Part shown: piece after piece, positions 35,301 through 45,749 of the stretch
Layout of the letters: each line of letters opens with the position of its first letter
How positions within the stretch are numbered: the stretch's first letter is position 1
Assembly: GCA_934045905.1 (NCBI GenBank)
Contig: OW203768.1
Coordinates: 1,950,316 to 2,014,315, forward strand
Direction of reading: 5' to 3'
Source of the DNA: Leuctra nigra
Lineage: Eukaryota; Arthropoda; Insecta; Plecoptera; Leuctridae
DNA length: 64,000 nt
The notes under the pieces: model-generated
The model's input: the letters and a program-made list of their open reading frames with translations, nothing else
Told to the model about the DNA's origin: nothing
Database searches by the model: none
Program-made: the position numbers and the translations under genes

Positions 35301-38300
35301 TTAATTAATCACAATATGAAACCTACTCTTGTCAATGTGCAAATTTTTAGTTTATTCCAAAGAGTCTGATGAATTGTTGTCGTCGTCCTGGTTGGTTTGG
35401 ATGAAGCTTCACCGTCTACTGTCATTTGTCATTGCCAGGCGGAGAGCAAGTCGACAATGACAGTTGATGAGCTCCTGAGGGTATGTCCCGAGGGCGACTT
35501 CGAGGGCTTCTCGATGATGATGGACGCCTCGGGCACGACCTTGGCCACCGCGTCCTCAGCCTCGGTGCCGGAGGCCGGGGATCGTAACCACGGCAACGCC
35601 AGGCAAGACGAGATCGACGCTCAGAAGGTATGTAGATGTAGATGGAGGACATTGTTAAGAGATTCCAATGGGGGGGGGGGGGGGGGGGGTGACTTTTTAA
35701 TTTCAGGGCAAATGTTGTAAGTAGATGTCAGCTGAGACTAGTGATGTAAATCCGTAAATTACGGGCCGTAAATTACCCGGTAAATTACCAATTTGTCGTA
35801 ATTTACAACTTTCCTAAATTACGTAATTTAAGGCGTAATTTACAATGGTAAATTACGCGTAATTTGCTATAAAATACCGTAAATTACACAAACTCAGGCG
35901 AGTAGGAAGGCACTTTTCATCTTGGCACTTCCATATGATGACACTTCCAGATCACAGACTAGAAGGCTATAACTAGACTGTGCCCAGATACATAAATGTT
36001 GATAAAGAGATCCAAAAATTCACAGATTTGCTCCATTATGAGGTTGAATGGTACTCAAAATTTTCCTAATTTTTGCAAAACACATTATCGTATTATCCAA
36101 TGAGACAATATCTCAGTTCTCAAACATGATGAATAAAATTTAATATTACGTCATTAAACTATGATACCAAAACATTTAAAAAAATCTGAAAAACCTACAG
36201 ATTTTTCTCATTGGTTATTGTGGTGTTGCTTATTGCAACCATTTTCAAAGGAATTCCAAAATCAATTCATAATCGATTTTTATTTAACTAGAAATTCAAA
36301 AAATTCCCTGCGAGGACTTGAGGGATTTTATCAAATAACGCATTTACAGATGAGGTATATTGCATTTTGTCTTAAGTTTCCCAAGAATATTGCATCACAT
36401 TTTAAAATTTCATTGAAAAGGATGCCAAAATAGCTTCAAATTCGATTCTTTTGAATGACTCCAAAAATTCCCTGCGGGGCAAATGGGGATTCTATAAAAA
36501 CAAATAGTTATTATATTTTTGTCTTAAGTTTCCAAGAATATTGCATATATGACACATTGACCATTGTACATTTCTTTGAAAAGAATGCCAAAATCGATTT
36601 AAATTCAATTCTTTTGTATCAAAAATTAAAAAAAAGGCCCTGTGCGGCAAACTGGGTGCGGGCCCCCAGACCCCCTTGTAACGGCGAACTACCATTTCCT
36701 CACATTCATTGATCCCCGATAATTTTGACCCTCCCCCCACTCAAAATAAAGTTCCTATGCGCCTGTATCTGCTAATTTGCAATCTTATTCAAATAAATAT
36801 TGCATTTAAAAGTACTAATTCTTGTCACTGATTTTAATTACCATTTTTTCTTAGAAGAATAACTGCTCTAATATCAGGTGCAATTTTTTATTTTTAAATT
36901 ACCGCACATTGGTAATTTACCCGGTAATTTACAGCGTAATTTACCAAATTATAAATTACCGGTAATTTCCCAACACTAGCTGAGACCGATATTTAGCGAA
37001 ATCAACCCATTTTGGAAAGTCAAAATATTATCCGGGACAATCCAAACTGGTTCAACACGATTCACAGAAAATATCAAAACTAAATAACCGAGCTGAAACT
37101 TGGCATGAATAATCATAATACACCTAGGGAGCACTAAAGTCCTTTTTCGGTATTTTTATTGCAATTTTTCTAAAATAAAATTGGTAGGTAGATACCAGAT
37201 TTGTCATTGAGGAAACCCACATTTATAGGTGCCTGTGGCCGGCCAGGCTAGAAATCAAGTCATTAAGAAAAAGAAACTTAGTGCCCTCTTTGCCTATTCA
37301 TAAAACAAAGACAACAACACTAACAACACTTGCAAAGACACTAGCAAGTCTGTAGAGTGAAAATTGCAGTCTCGACAATTTTTTTAATGCAGCAGCAATA
37401 TTTCGTCAAAAAACATTTGGGGCCAAAATATTGGAAGCGAAAATGGTCAAGTGGGTTGCAGAATCACTTATGGAATGAGAAAAATACATTATCTTCCTCT
37501 TATGTGCAATAGTTTGGCCAATGTCGTGTTTTATATGTTTAGTCACGTGGTACCACTTGAATAGGTACCCTTCTGAGAAAATGGTCTGTTCCAAATTGCC
37601 ATCAATCCAACTATCAAACCAGTATTTAGTTCCCTTTGGAGAATTCCTTTGGTTTACTTTTTTATTAAATTGAATGCTATTCGAAAAAATAAGCGATACG
37701 TGATGGAGCCACTTCTGGCAGGAAACTTTTTAGATGCACTTTTTTATTTTGATGTTCAAGTTTCCATAGGGCAGTGAAAAAGGAGAAAAAAATGAAAGTT
37801 AGATTTAGTTATAAGTTTATTTTTTCAGCCATAACAAACAACTAAAGCAAATTTTATATCATTTATTTACATAAATAAACCCTTTATATCCTCCATTATG
37901 GATAGTACCAAAGAATCCACCAGAGGTCAGTCGTGTTCCTTATTTTCTCGAATAATGTAGGGGCAAATTATCATTAAGTTGTATTATTACAGAAGAATAT
38001 CAAGGAGGCCCTGGAGAGAGGCATTCAGGGCGCAGGGGAGGCCGAGCTACAGCTGAGACTGGAGTTGGCCGCCGTCGAGTATCGCAAGGTCTACATCGAG
38101 AAGCTCAAGGCCGAGAAGAAGCTCGCGCGCATGCAGAAGAAGTGCTCCAACAGGTAGCCACCAAACACCTTGCACGCATTGGTTGAACGGGAAGGTCGAC
38201 AAGAGTCGCTGTGGATACTGTCTTATCAGAGGTTCATTAAATTGTAAAATAATAAGTGGGTGGACACTCAGCGTTTGTCAGGGGAAACATGGTTGCTTAC

Positions 38301-38815
38301 GAGAGCAATGGGGAGGTTTGGGGTAAATTTTCCCGGGGTGCATGCCCCGGGAAAATTTTGAATTTAGGGAATGAATTTGGTGCCCGTCTCCGTCTATACC
38401 TACAATTTTATACAATTTTAAGCTAATTTTTACACCCAGGGCTGCTATTCTATAACTGTAAAATTCGGATTCGGCCCGTATACGATACACGACCAAATGG
38501 ATTAACATTGCACCGAATCGTATTCGGGATGAATCCGGAATTTTAAAGTTATAGAATAACTGCCCAGGAAAAATAGATTTCTAATATCTAAACTTCCTCA
38601 TGCTACAAAGTGCAGTATGATGAAAGACAGCTAAGGCAGGAAAATTATGTTTTAATTGCGTGAATGTTTCCAGCTCTATAAGCAGCGAGACGTCCGTCAC
38701 CGAGCTCCACCCCGACAACCCTGCGAAGGAGTTCGTCTGCCCGATATGCGCCAGGACATTCCCGCTCACGGAACCAGAACCATTCACACGACACTTCGAA
38801 GACCATCTCTCATAG
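23348..38815 (+). CDS. TAX1BP1: TAX1BP1/CALCOCO-like autophagy receptor, 13 exons, 886 aa
   Basis: Exons: 23348-23455, 23679-23904, 25440-25633, 26371-26523, 28891-29145, 29985-30236, 30793-31029, 31518-31715, 32704-32943, 33598-33903, 35439-35627, 37993-38153, 38674-38815. All join in frame. Residues 37-143 form a SKICH domain (VIFHDLLSVYPTDADIWCRY; EFYQLCYVNVE; GASVPFQF). MLVV at 160-163 matches the non-canonical LIR of this family. Residues 177 to about 835 are Glu/Gln/Leu-rich coiled coil, and the C-terminus is a ubiquitin-binding-type C2H2 finger (C862, C865, H880, H884). The family links ubiquitinated cargo to ATG8 proteins in selective autophagy. Human TAX1BP1 has two fingers; one is seen here. 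Introns 3 to 11 are all phase 0. Exon 8 has a weak acceptor, and the donors of exons 5, 7 and 10 are non-consensus. A polyadenylation signal lies at 39468. Confidence 0.85.
25793..25979. mobile_element. 187-bp MITE with TA duplication, intron 3
   Basis: The termini AAGTGAGCCGCAGTCGATCT and the inverse AGATCGACTGCGGCTCACTT match over more than 30 bp. TA flanks both sides (25791-25792, 25980-25981). It is of Tc1/mariner MITE type. Confidence 0.85.
26524..28160 (+). repeat. Tandem array of exon-4 copies within intron 4
   Basis: About 15 head-to-tail units follow exon 4. Long units (about 152 bp) hold 117 bp of exon-4 sequence from AGCCAGCAGTACGTGATC to GAGGACATTCAG, then a 34-35 bp spacer GTGAGACATTCCTTCGTTCA and so on. 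Short units (about 80 bp) keep only 45 bp of exon. Most copies retain the CAG/GTGAGA donor. Exon parts are multiples of three and in phase 0, but reading through the spacer hits TGA. Several copies are damaged: a TAG at about 26661, one-base deletions near 27654 and 27814, and loss of the donor near 27520 and 28138. Confidence 0.9.
28711..28888 (+). repeat. Tandem duplication (about 89 bp) before exon 5
   Basis: Copy 1 (28711-28799) and copy 2 (28800-28888) both run from GTGGTATCCACTTAAAAAG to GTGTAGTAGTT and CTGATGCAT. Only copy 2 runs into the acceptor GGCTCAG of exon 5. The duplication therefore multiplies the branch-point region but not the acceptor. Confidence 0.85.
30331..30472. mobile_element. 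Degenerate inverted-repeat MITE, intron 6
   Basis: GTCATTCCTTTACGG and the inverse-like CGTACAGGAATCATCC bracket a second inverse pair, ATCGTAAATTTT and AAAATTTACGAT. The arms are imperfect and no target duplication is evident. Confidence 0.5.
31897..32069. mobile_element. pogo/Tigger-like MITE, 173 bp, intron 8
   Basis: The termini GAGTGGAACCTCTTTAGTA and TACTAAAGGGGTTCCCCTG are near-inverse and flanked by TA (31895-31896, 32070-32071). The pattern CAGTGGAACCTCTTTAGTAC is typical of pogo/Tigger termini. Internal repeats of TAGTACGTTTTT lie between. Confidence 0.75.
33926..35296. mobile_element. Palindromic element in intron 10, split by a hAT
   Basis: Arms of about 150 bp match in inverse. 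The left arm has GTAGTGAG, CCTTGAAGAG, TTTTTATCAATATCTTTTAC and ATGAAAATAATTTCA, and the right arm carries their reverse complements. The left arm is interrupted at 34011-35005 by a hAT-type element. Without that insert the palindrome would be about 370 bp. Its left edge starts only some 20 bp after the exon 10 donor. Confidence 0.8.
34011..35005. mobile_element. Non-autonomous hAT element, 995 bp, nested
   Basis: The termini CAGGGCTGCCG and CGGCAGCCCTG are exact inverses, bracketed by the 8-bp duplication AAATAAGG (34003-34010 and 35006-35013). Subterminal copies of ATCCGTAAAAA occur near both ends. No transposase frame is present. The 8-bp duplication and CAGGG ends place it in hAT. Confidence 0.9.
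35670..37430 (+). repeat. Dispersed repeat R, copy 2, split by a hAT
   Basis: This is homologous to 17314-17761. The match covers the G run and TTTCAGGGCAAATGTTGTAA up to 35738 and resumes at 36987 with CGATATTTAGCGAAATCAAC. It lies in intron 11 of the TAX1BP1-like gene. Confidence 0.85.
35739..36978. mobile_element. Non-autonomous hAT element, 1240 bp
   Basis: The ends are TAGTGATGTAAATCCG and its near-inverse AATTTCCCAACACTA. GCTGAGAC is duplicated on each side (35731-35738, 36979-36986). Both subterminal regions are packed with GTAAATTAC/GTAATTTAC words, which resemble the repeated transposase-binding sites seen in hAT ends. The homologous site in copy 1 of repeat R is uninterrupted. There is no transposase ORF. 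Confidence 0.9.
38325..38370. repeat. Palindrome around TGCATG
   Basis: AAATTTTCCCGGGG and CCCCGGGAAAATTT flank a 6-base centre, giving a near-perfect 34-bp hairpin in intron 12. Confidence 0.7.
38437..38567. mobile_element. Small palindromic MITE, intron 12
   Basis: The inverted arms are GGGCTGCTATTCTATAACTG and AGTTATAGAATAACTGCCC, with a further pair ATTCGGATTCGG and GAATCCGGAATT. It is about 130 bp. Target duplication is not resolved. Confidence 0.65.
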
Positions 38816-39467
38816 ACTCATTTCCGTTGTGCACCGTCATCCGCTTCTAGTTCCGTTTTACTCACAACAGTACGACTTTGTAATTATATTTGATTGCTGC
38901 GAGATTTGTTTCATTTGCAGTTAGATTTTGTAATATTATTTTTGGCACGTTGACCACAAATGTGTAGCCAAGTTTTTTGTAATGGTATTGATACCAAAAT
39001 ACTTTTTATTTGACGTTAATCCCAAGTGATCCACTTGTTAGTGAGAATAGAACCTATGTTTAGAATTTAGACAAATTCTGTATGAAGTGTCAACAGTGTT
39101 AAAGTAATCAAAACTAATACCTAGTAGATCAATATGAATATTAATATAAGAATAATATTCAATCGGGGGCGGACTTGCCTTTTGATTCTTTTTCACATTA
39201 TACCTACCTAGGTTAGGTACTAGAATTTCACTCATTTTCTGTGTCCTTTTTCTTTTCTCTACTATGTTTTACAGGGCCTGGCAACGTGTTTAATTGTTTT
39301 AAGCCTCATCACATCCCCATCCCATGCCTTTCCGCCCAGTCTGCCTCTTGATATTTTTATTGCATTTATTCTATGATTACTTCTTTTAAAAATTGGACTG
39401 TATTCTGATCACTTCACTAATCTTAGCGTGTTGTATCTGTGAAAACTATATGTTACATAACAAAATC

Positions 39468-39473
39468 AATAAA
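39468..39473 (+). promoter_or_regulatory. Candidate polyadenylation signal
   Basis: AATAAA lies about 650 bp after the TAX1BP1-like stop codon and about 300 bp before the next gene's ATG. Confidence 0.5.
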
Positions 39474-39767
39474 AACAATGATGTTGATTTATAGCAATTA
39501 TTATTTGTTCCCAAAAAATCCTTATTTAGTTATTTCACACTGGCTAGATGGTGAACAAAATTCCAAAAAGAAAATACTGAAGAGTTTTTTAAATTGTGTG
39601 TTGTGGACCTGTGAAAATAGCTTGTTCTCTGTCCCCTGCGCATGCGTATTGCACAGTACGTGACGTTTTGATGAATCGAGAAGAAAAGATTTGATTTTGT
39701 GTGTCATAGTTATTATTTAAAATTAGTTTCTTTGAATATATTAGAGGTGATAACTCTCATCTTTACA

Positions 39768-42700
39768 ATGAGATGGTTTGAAGGAAGTATCGCCGAAGCA
39801 GTAGCTTCATCAAAAGCAAAAGAAGCTGTTTTCGTGGTTTTTGTTGAAGGTACGTAACCTCACTTTGAGAATGAATTATCATTTTGTATTTTGTAGTAGG
39901 AGGACCTAGGTGTCACAAACTGTGTAAGACCACGTCATTTCTTACTTCACTCGATTTTCAAGTCGGTCTGAATTGATGCATATTGATGTTATTTCTTTTC
40001 TTGAATAGGATCGGACGAGACATCGAGCAGAACAGCTGCGGCGATTGAAAACCCGGATGTGTTAGCAAAACTTGAGAGCAATGACTTTGTTGCTATCAAG
40101 CTAGACAGTGGGACTGAAGAATACAAACAGTTCACACAAATCTGTATCCTTTTACTACTTCTCAAGAAAATCGGAGAAGATATTTATGTTACCATTGTCT
40201 TAAAGTTCTGACAAATTCTTGATCAATCATTTCTTAACTCTTTGTTTAGATAGGATTGTTCCTGTACCTTCGCTCTTCTTCATTGGAAGCAATGGTCGAC
40301 CAATAGAGATTGTTGCGGGATCTGCAACGCCTGAAAGTATCTTGTCACGAATCGATACTGTGCTCGCAACGGCCAAGGGGAAAGCAAGTGCTCCTGTCTC
40401 TACATCGAGTGCTGGGGCAACGTCTTCAAGTGTCGCCGCTTCTTCGTCAAGTGTCACTGCTACTTCCAGTGCTGTTGAAACAGGAGAAACTCCCGAGAAT
40501 GTTGCCGAGAAAGCCAAGGAGCTTGTGGAGAAAGCTCGCCTGCTGAAGCTAGCGCAGGACAAAGCCAAAGAGAAAGAGCAGGAGGAAGAGAGGAGACGCG
40601 TGGGGAAAGAAGTGCAGCAGTTGAGACGATGGCAACAGGATCAGGAGATGAAGCAGCTGATGGAGGAGAGGAATAAGGACAAGAGAGAGGAGCAAGCAGC
40701 GAGGGAGAGAGTGAGAGAGCAGATCGCCATGGATAAAGCGGAGAGAGCAAAGAAGAATGCGCAGGAAGTGACTACGAAGAAGGAGGAGCCAAGCAGCGTA
40801 CCGTCGGTGCCAATTGCTACGTCAAACAGGTGGGTTGACACTTGTGTCATGTCTAACATGTTTCATATTAGGTACCTAACCTTAGAAACGACCAACCCAG
40901 ACCAATTTTGACGAATTTTGTCTTTACTAGGGTATAAAGCCTTAATAATTGAGACAGACAATACTGAATAAGTAGGACCTACTACGTGCTACCGAATTCA
41001 AAAACTTACCTGAAATATCCCAAAGAGAAGTGTGGTGGATAAGGTATTTCAATACTCTGCTACCTAACTTTTAAACGGTTGATTATAGGTAGTCATGGTA
41101 TTGTCATGGCAACAACCAATGACATTCCTAGAATGAGTGTGTTCCTAAGATTCCTAAGGTTGGTAGTAGTAACTGGTTTAGCAGTGTATTGAGAAACAAT
41201 ACCTTAAAAAATATTGTTCAAAGTAAAACATTTTCAATTAAAATTTTGTTGCAATCCTCCACCTTCTCCCCTAATAATGGCCAACCATATGAATAGTGAG
41301 TCTTTTTATTTATTGGCCTTATGTAACTTTCTCACATTTACTGGTCCTTTCTCTCACTTTCTCTGCTATTGTCTTTCACTCCTACTCTATGTCCTACTCC
41401 TCCTGTGACACGTTGACTCTGCCTGTAACGCACCACGTTGTCACAGCGGAGTGGCTCGGCTGCAGCTGCGCCTGCCCGACGGCACCAGCATCACGACGCA
41501 GCAAGCCTCGTCGGCTCCGCTGTCGGACGTCCGACGCCTGGTGTCGGAGCGCCTGGGTCAGCCGGCGCGAAGCTTCTCCATGGCGACGGCGTATCCACGG
41601 CGAGAGCTGACGGCCGATCTCGATGCCCAGAGCATGCTGGAGTTGGGACTCACGCCCACCGCCGTCATTCTCGTGCTGCAAGTGAGTCCACTGACAGCCT
41701 AGCATAGTGTCAAACATTCATTCGGTATTGTGTCAAAAACAAGTATTTTTCGATCTTAAAATTGTATGTTTTCTTTCATGGTTTGTTCTTTGTATGGCAT
41801 TATTTGTGCATCTTGTATTTTGGTACAAAGTTTTAACCTGGAAATTAATAAATTGTATATTATAAAATGTTTCAATTTCTTAATTATGATGTGAAGTAAA
41901 GTAGTACACTTGACAAAACTAAAATTGATTGTTCAATTAATCTGATAAACTTAAAAATGTTAGATCACACCATCAGAAGTCAGTCCAAGCAATCTCTTTG
42001 TCTCACTCTAGTAGGTGACCTCTCATTTCAATGATAATAACAAACTTTGATTGTTATGGAACATGACCAGCTGTCATTCAAATTTGTTCACAGATCAATT
42101 TTTGTTTTGCTGAGTGTACCTACAGTCACGGAAAGATATTCGGTAAACGCTCCTTTCACCCCCCACCACATTCAAACAACTTTGCCAGTGTTACGGGTCG
42201 AGGGGGAGGAGCCTAAACTAAAGTTAATGCATGGAAAGGGAGAAGGAGCGTTTACCTAGCTTATGTTTCCGTGACTGTACCTACCTACTTCATGAAGGAT
42301 GTAATACGATATCTTATGATTTTTTATTAAAACACAATCTAATTAAGGACTCCGAATGTCCCGGGTTCAATTCTCATGACCGTCGTTCTTGACTCGAGTG
42401 CTTTTGTGGTTTCCCTCAGTCGAGAGGCAAATGATGTGATGTTCCCTGCCAATAGTCCGAGACCACCCTTCCCATCGTCCATCCTTACCTATTCTTCATC
42501 GTCATCAGTCATAAGCCTAGTTGCAGAACAGTGCGAGTGACTTAAATACCACTAAAATAATTTAGCTGAGACATAATTTTATATAAAAAAGGATACCTAC
42601 AATTTGATATATTGTATCATAATGATATATTGTGTAGTAAGTAAGTCTACAGTAAGTGTTGGGACATAAAAAATCTAATTCGTGAACATTTTCTTTGGAA

Positions 42701-45162
42701 ATGATCAACTTTTTTAAAATATATAATTTTTTCTGTAAATATTTTCTATTAATTTCGGCTAAACATTACGTTTGAGGTGTCACCTGTTGTGTCCTGTTGT
42801 GGTACCCACTGAGTTAAAAATTGAAACTTGCATATTTGTAGGACCAACTTGACTCAAATCTGTGTTTATCTGTGTAAATTTCCATTCTGTACAAATAAGT
42901 CGGTAAAGTGCATGGCTTTTGCAATATAAACTATGGTGCATTGTCCTTGAATGAAAATTAATCAAATTCCAAACATAAAATAATTTCATAAAAATTCCCC
43001 CACCAAAAAAAAAAACATGAAAATTCCCAACACTGCAGTAGCCAGTAGGTACATTTGGCACAACAAAAATTGATCTGTGAACAAATTTGAATGACTGCTG
43101 GTCATGTTCCATACCAATCAAAGCTTGTTATGATCATTGAAATGAGAGGTCATCTACTAGAGTGAGACGAGGAGATCGCTCGAACTCACTTCTGATGGTG
43201 CGATCTAACATTCAGTCAATCAGAATTATTGAACGATCAATTTTAGTTGTGCCAAGTGTGCCTACAACTCTCTTCGAAAACATTTTTGTTGGCATGTCAC
43301 TATTTTGTCTACACTCTAAAGCAACTGCTGAACTGTGTGTTGCCTGTCACCAGACATCAGGTGGCAGCAGTGTGGTGCCGTCGAGCTCCTCCGCCGTGTC
43401 CACCATCACTTGGGCGTTCTGGTCCATGATGGCACCGGTGCTGTCGGTGCTCAACTACGTGCGCTCGCTGGTGTTCGGGGGCGGGGCCTCGACAGGAGCG
43501 TCGGCCAATCAGCAGGCGGCGGCAAGGAGGCGAGCGGATCCCACTCCTGAGCCACAACAGTAAGTTCAACATGATTATTAAATGATGCTGATGTTTTTAC
43601 TAGAATTTTACTGGATTTAAAGTTATGGTGGCTGGATCGATCGAGGTCATAGTCGCAGATCTTCATAATTTTTTGTGTACCTACCTATTTATTGATAATC
43701 ATGCCATCCACAATCCCTGAAAAAATTAAACACTTCTCGTGTCTAGTAAAGTTTCTGGGATAATTTGAGTTTTCTCCCCCATGTTATCTTATGGCAGCCA
43801 AGTAAAATCGTGTAATTTTTAAGCTAAAATAAGTTCTAATATTTTTGTACTGCTAGATTTTAACAAAAAACTTTTTTTCTGGTAGACATACGGACATACT
43901 ATCAGGAAAAAATTTGAAAACAATACCAACGTGTGCTATTTTAAAAGTTTAACCAAATTCAAACCGTGTTAATGAAGTTGATGTTTTTTTCTAGAATTTT
44001 ACTGGATTTAAAGTGAATTGGACTAGCTGGCTGAAAGCTAAATAATTTTTAATTGGTAACCACAAATAGAAGGCCTACCTAATAGAAGGCTGTCGTTGGA
44101 TTGGCAAAACTCGAGCAAGAATGAATAATATTCTGTAATTGCACCCAATTTGTTGTACCTCTTCTGTTAAAAATACAAAGTGTCTACTTGTTGTTATTTT
44201 GATACTAATTTCCTTACCCAAGGTTATGTTACACAATGGAGCCCCTGCAAATTGCTAAACTAATCTTTACACAAACATAACAATGAATAGTAATTGCAAA
44301 TGTATAATATTATTATTCCGGAATAAATAAATATTTGTGAAGGTCTATTTGGAGTGGGGTTTTCTAGAATGCGTAGAGCTATTGGAATGACACTTGCCCA
44401 CTGTTTTAGTAATATTCCATATTTTCACTTATTGAGAGAGAAAAATTATTTCATAAGTGGGTGTAATATTGATAGGATGTTCACATGATCAATCTGATTG
44501 TATATTAGTAGTGATTTTTTATTTTTGCTTCTTGCCTTGTTAATTACTAATTAGGCGCCGATTATTCAACAAAACCGCTCAAAACCATAAAATTTCCGAT
44601 ACAATTGGAGACCAAACTCGTTAACCATTTGATCTCAAATTTTAATCATGATTAGATAAAAGACAAACTTAGGGTTATCACTTGGCACATTTTTACATTT
44701 AAATTTCTTACGGCACCCATTGAGACGAGAAAATACACAATTTTTCACCAAAAGTCAACAAATTATTACTAATTAGTAATTAATTAACGAAGCAAAAATT
44801 AAAAATGTAACAAGGTATAACCCTAATTTTGTATTATATCAATAATTATGGTTAAAATTTCAAATAATTTCGTGAACCCATTTTGTCTCCAATCGAATCC
44901 AAAAAATTGCCTGCAAAACGCGGCCAAATCGCTCACGCTTGCACCACCTTAATATTTTTATATTTTTCATACCTTTCTTAAGAGTGTAGTGTATTTGCGA
45001 TCTCAACTGTAACGACCTTGTTCCAGGGGCCGGCAGCCGCGCAATGCGCCGCCGAGCACCACCGTGCGCCGCCAGGGCAATGTGCACCGCCTCGCGCAAC
45101 CGCAAGACTCCAGCGACGAAGAGAACAACACGTGGAACGGAAACTCCACGCAACAGATGTGA
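39768..45162 (+). CDS. UBXN4: UBXN4-like ER UBX-domain protein, 6 exons, 457 aa
   Basis: Exons: 39768-39849, 40009-40143, 40250-40829, 41447-41681, 43354-43559, 45027-45162, all joining in frame. UBXN4 (erasin) is a p97/VCP cofactor inserted in the ER membrane with both ends cytosolic, promoting ER-associated degradation. Residues 1-110 are thioredoxin/UAS-like (MRWFEGSIAEAVASSKAKEA; VPVPSLFFIGSNGRPIE, containing the expected cis-Pro region). Ser/Ala-rich linker is at 118-150, charged coiled coil at 154-246, UBX domain at about 267-344 (RLQLRLPDGTS; MLELGLTPTAVILVLQ), and a hydrophobic segment at 361-385. The C-terminus is the conserved ENNTWNGNSTQQM. It is slightly shorter than human UBXN4 (508 aa). 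A candidate polyadenylation signal is at 45673-45678. Confidence 0.9.
42123..42277. mobile_element. 155-bp mariner-type MITE
   Basis: CAGTCACGGAAA and TTTCCGTGACTG termini, with GGTAAACGCTCCTT and its inverse inside. TA lies on both sides (42121-42122, 42278-42279). Confidence 0.85.
42345..42565 (+). repeat. SINE copy 8
   Basis: The head has a B box (CGGGTTCAATTCTC). The body has GAGAGGCAAATGATGTGATG, CATCCTTACCTATTCTTCAT and the end AGCCTAGTTGCAGAACAGTG. It sits in an intron of the UBXN4-like gene in the sense orientation. Confidence 0.8.
44465..44958. mobile_element. Palindromic MITE family P, copy 2
   Basis: This is homologous in reverse to 14636-15230 (GGATGTTCACATGATCA, AGGCGCCG, TTTTAATCATGATTAGATAA, GGTTATCACTTGG). 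It lacks the 170-bp insert of copy 1. It ends about 70 bp before the last exon of the UBXN4-like gene. Confidence 0.85.
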
Positions 45163-45495
45163 AGAGACAACGAGATAATCCCCGGGGTGCAATATGTACT
45201 GATTCCTTTGACATTACATCGTTTAAACATTAGGTTGTTTAATTGAAATTCTCAAGTCAGTTCTCAAGTTATTGTTGGTATTAGTCATATGATTAGCCAC
45301 AAATATTGTAAAATTGTACGAAATATTATGCACTCAATCTTTAAAATCTGGTAAAAATGTTTCCAAGATTTTAATTTTAAATTAGTACTCATATCTTGTT
45401 TTATTATCTTCTTCCATATATTACAGAAACTATCTGGGTGGCTCTGGTTGCTCAGAGTTGCACATGCAGTTTGGCTTTCAATATATCTATTAATA

Positions 45496-45587
45496 TGGCG
45501 TATTCCACTGGCCGCACTGGGGTTGCACTGAAATGACATCACCATACAAAGCTCTATGCAAAACTAGTGCGGCCAGTGAAAATGCCA
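45496..45587. mobile_element. 92-bp MITE in or after the UBXN4-like 3' UTR
   Basis: TGGCGTATTCCACTGGCCGC and the near-inverse GCGGCCAGTGAAAATGCCA form the ends. A short ATA may be duplicated. It lies upstream of the AATAAA at 45673 and may be transcribed in the 3' UTR. Confidence 0.7.
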
Positions 45588-45749
45588 ATAGTTTGCAGGA
45601 GTTTCTTTTTTCTACTTTTGTACACAATTATGGCCACTCAACATTCAACAATGTAATTTCAACCAATATTTCAATAAAAGCACAGAATAAAGAAAACATA
45701 ATTCCTTACATTGTTTACATATATTATGGTGTACTCAGTGGTTAATTCG

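Larger units (their letters stand above)
41958..43213. mobile_element. Inverted-repeat pair of about 165 bp in intron 4 of UBXN4-like
   Basis: 41958-42126 (GTTAGATCACACCATCAGAA, TCATTTCAATGAT, GGAACATGACCAGC) recurs in inverse at 43048-43213. The arms may be the termini of one element of about 1.26 kb, since its interior carries a MITE and a SINE. No target duplication was identified. Confidence 0.7.
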
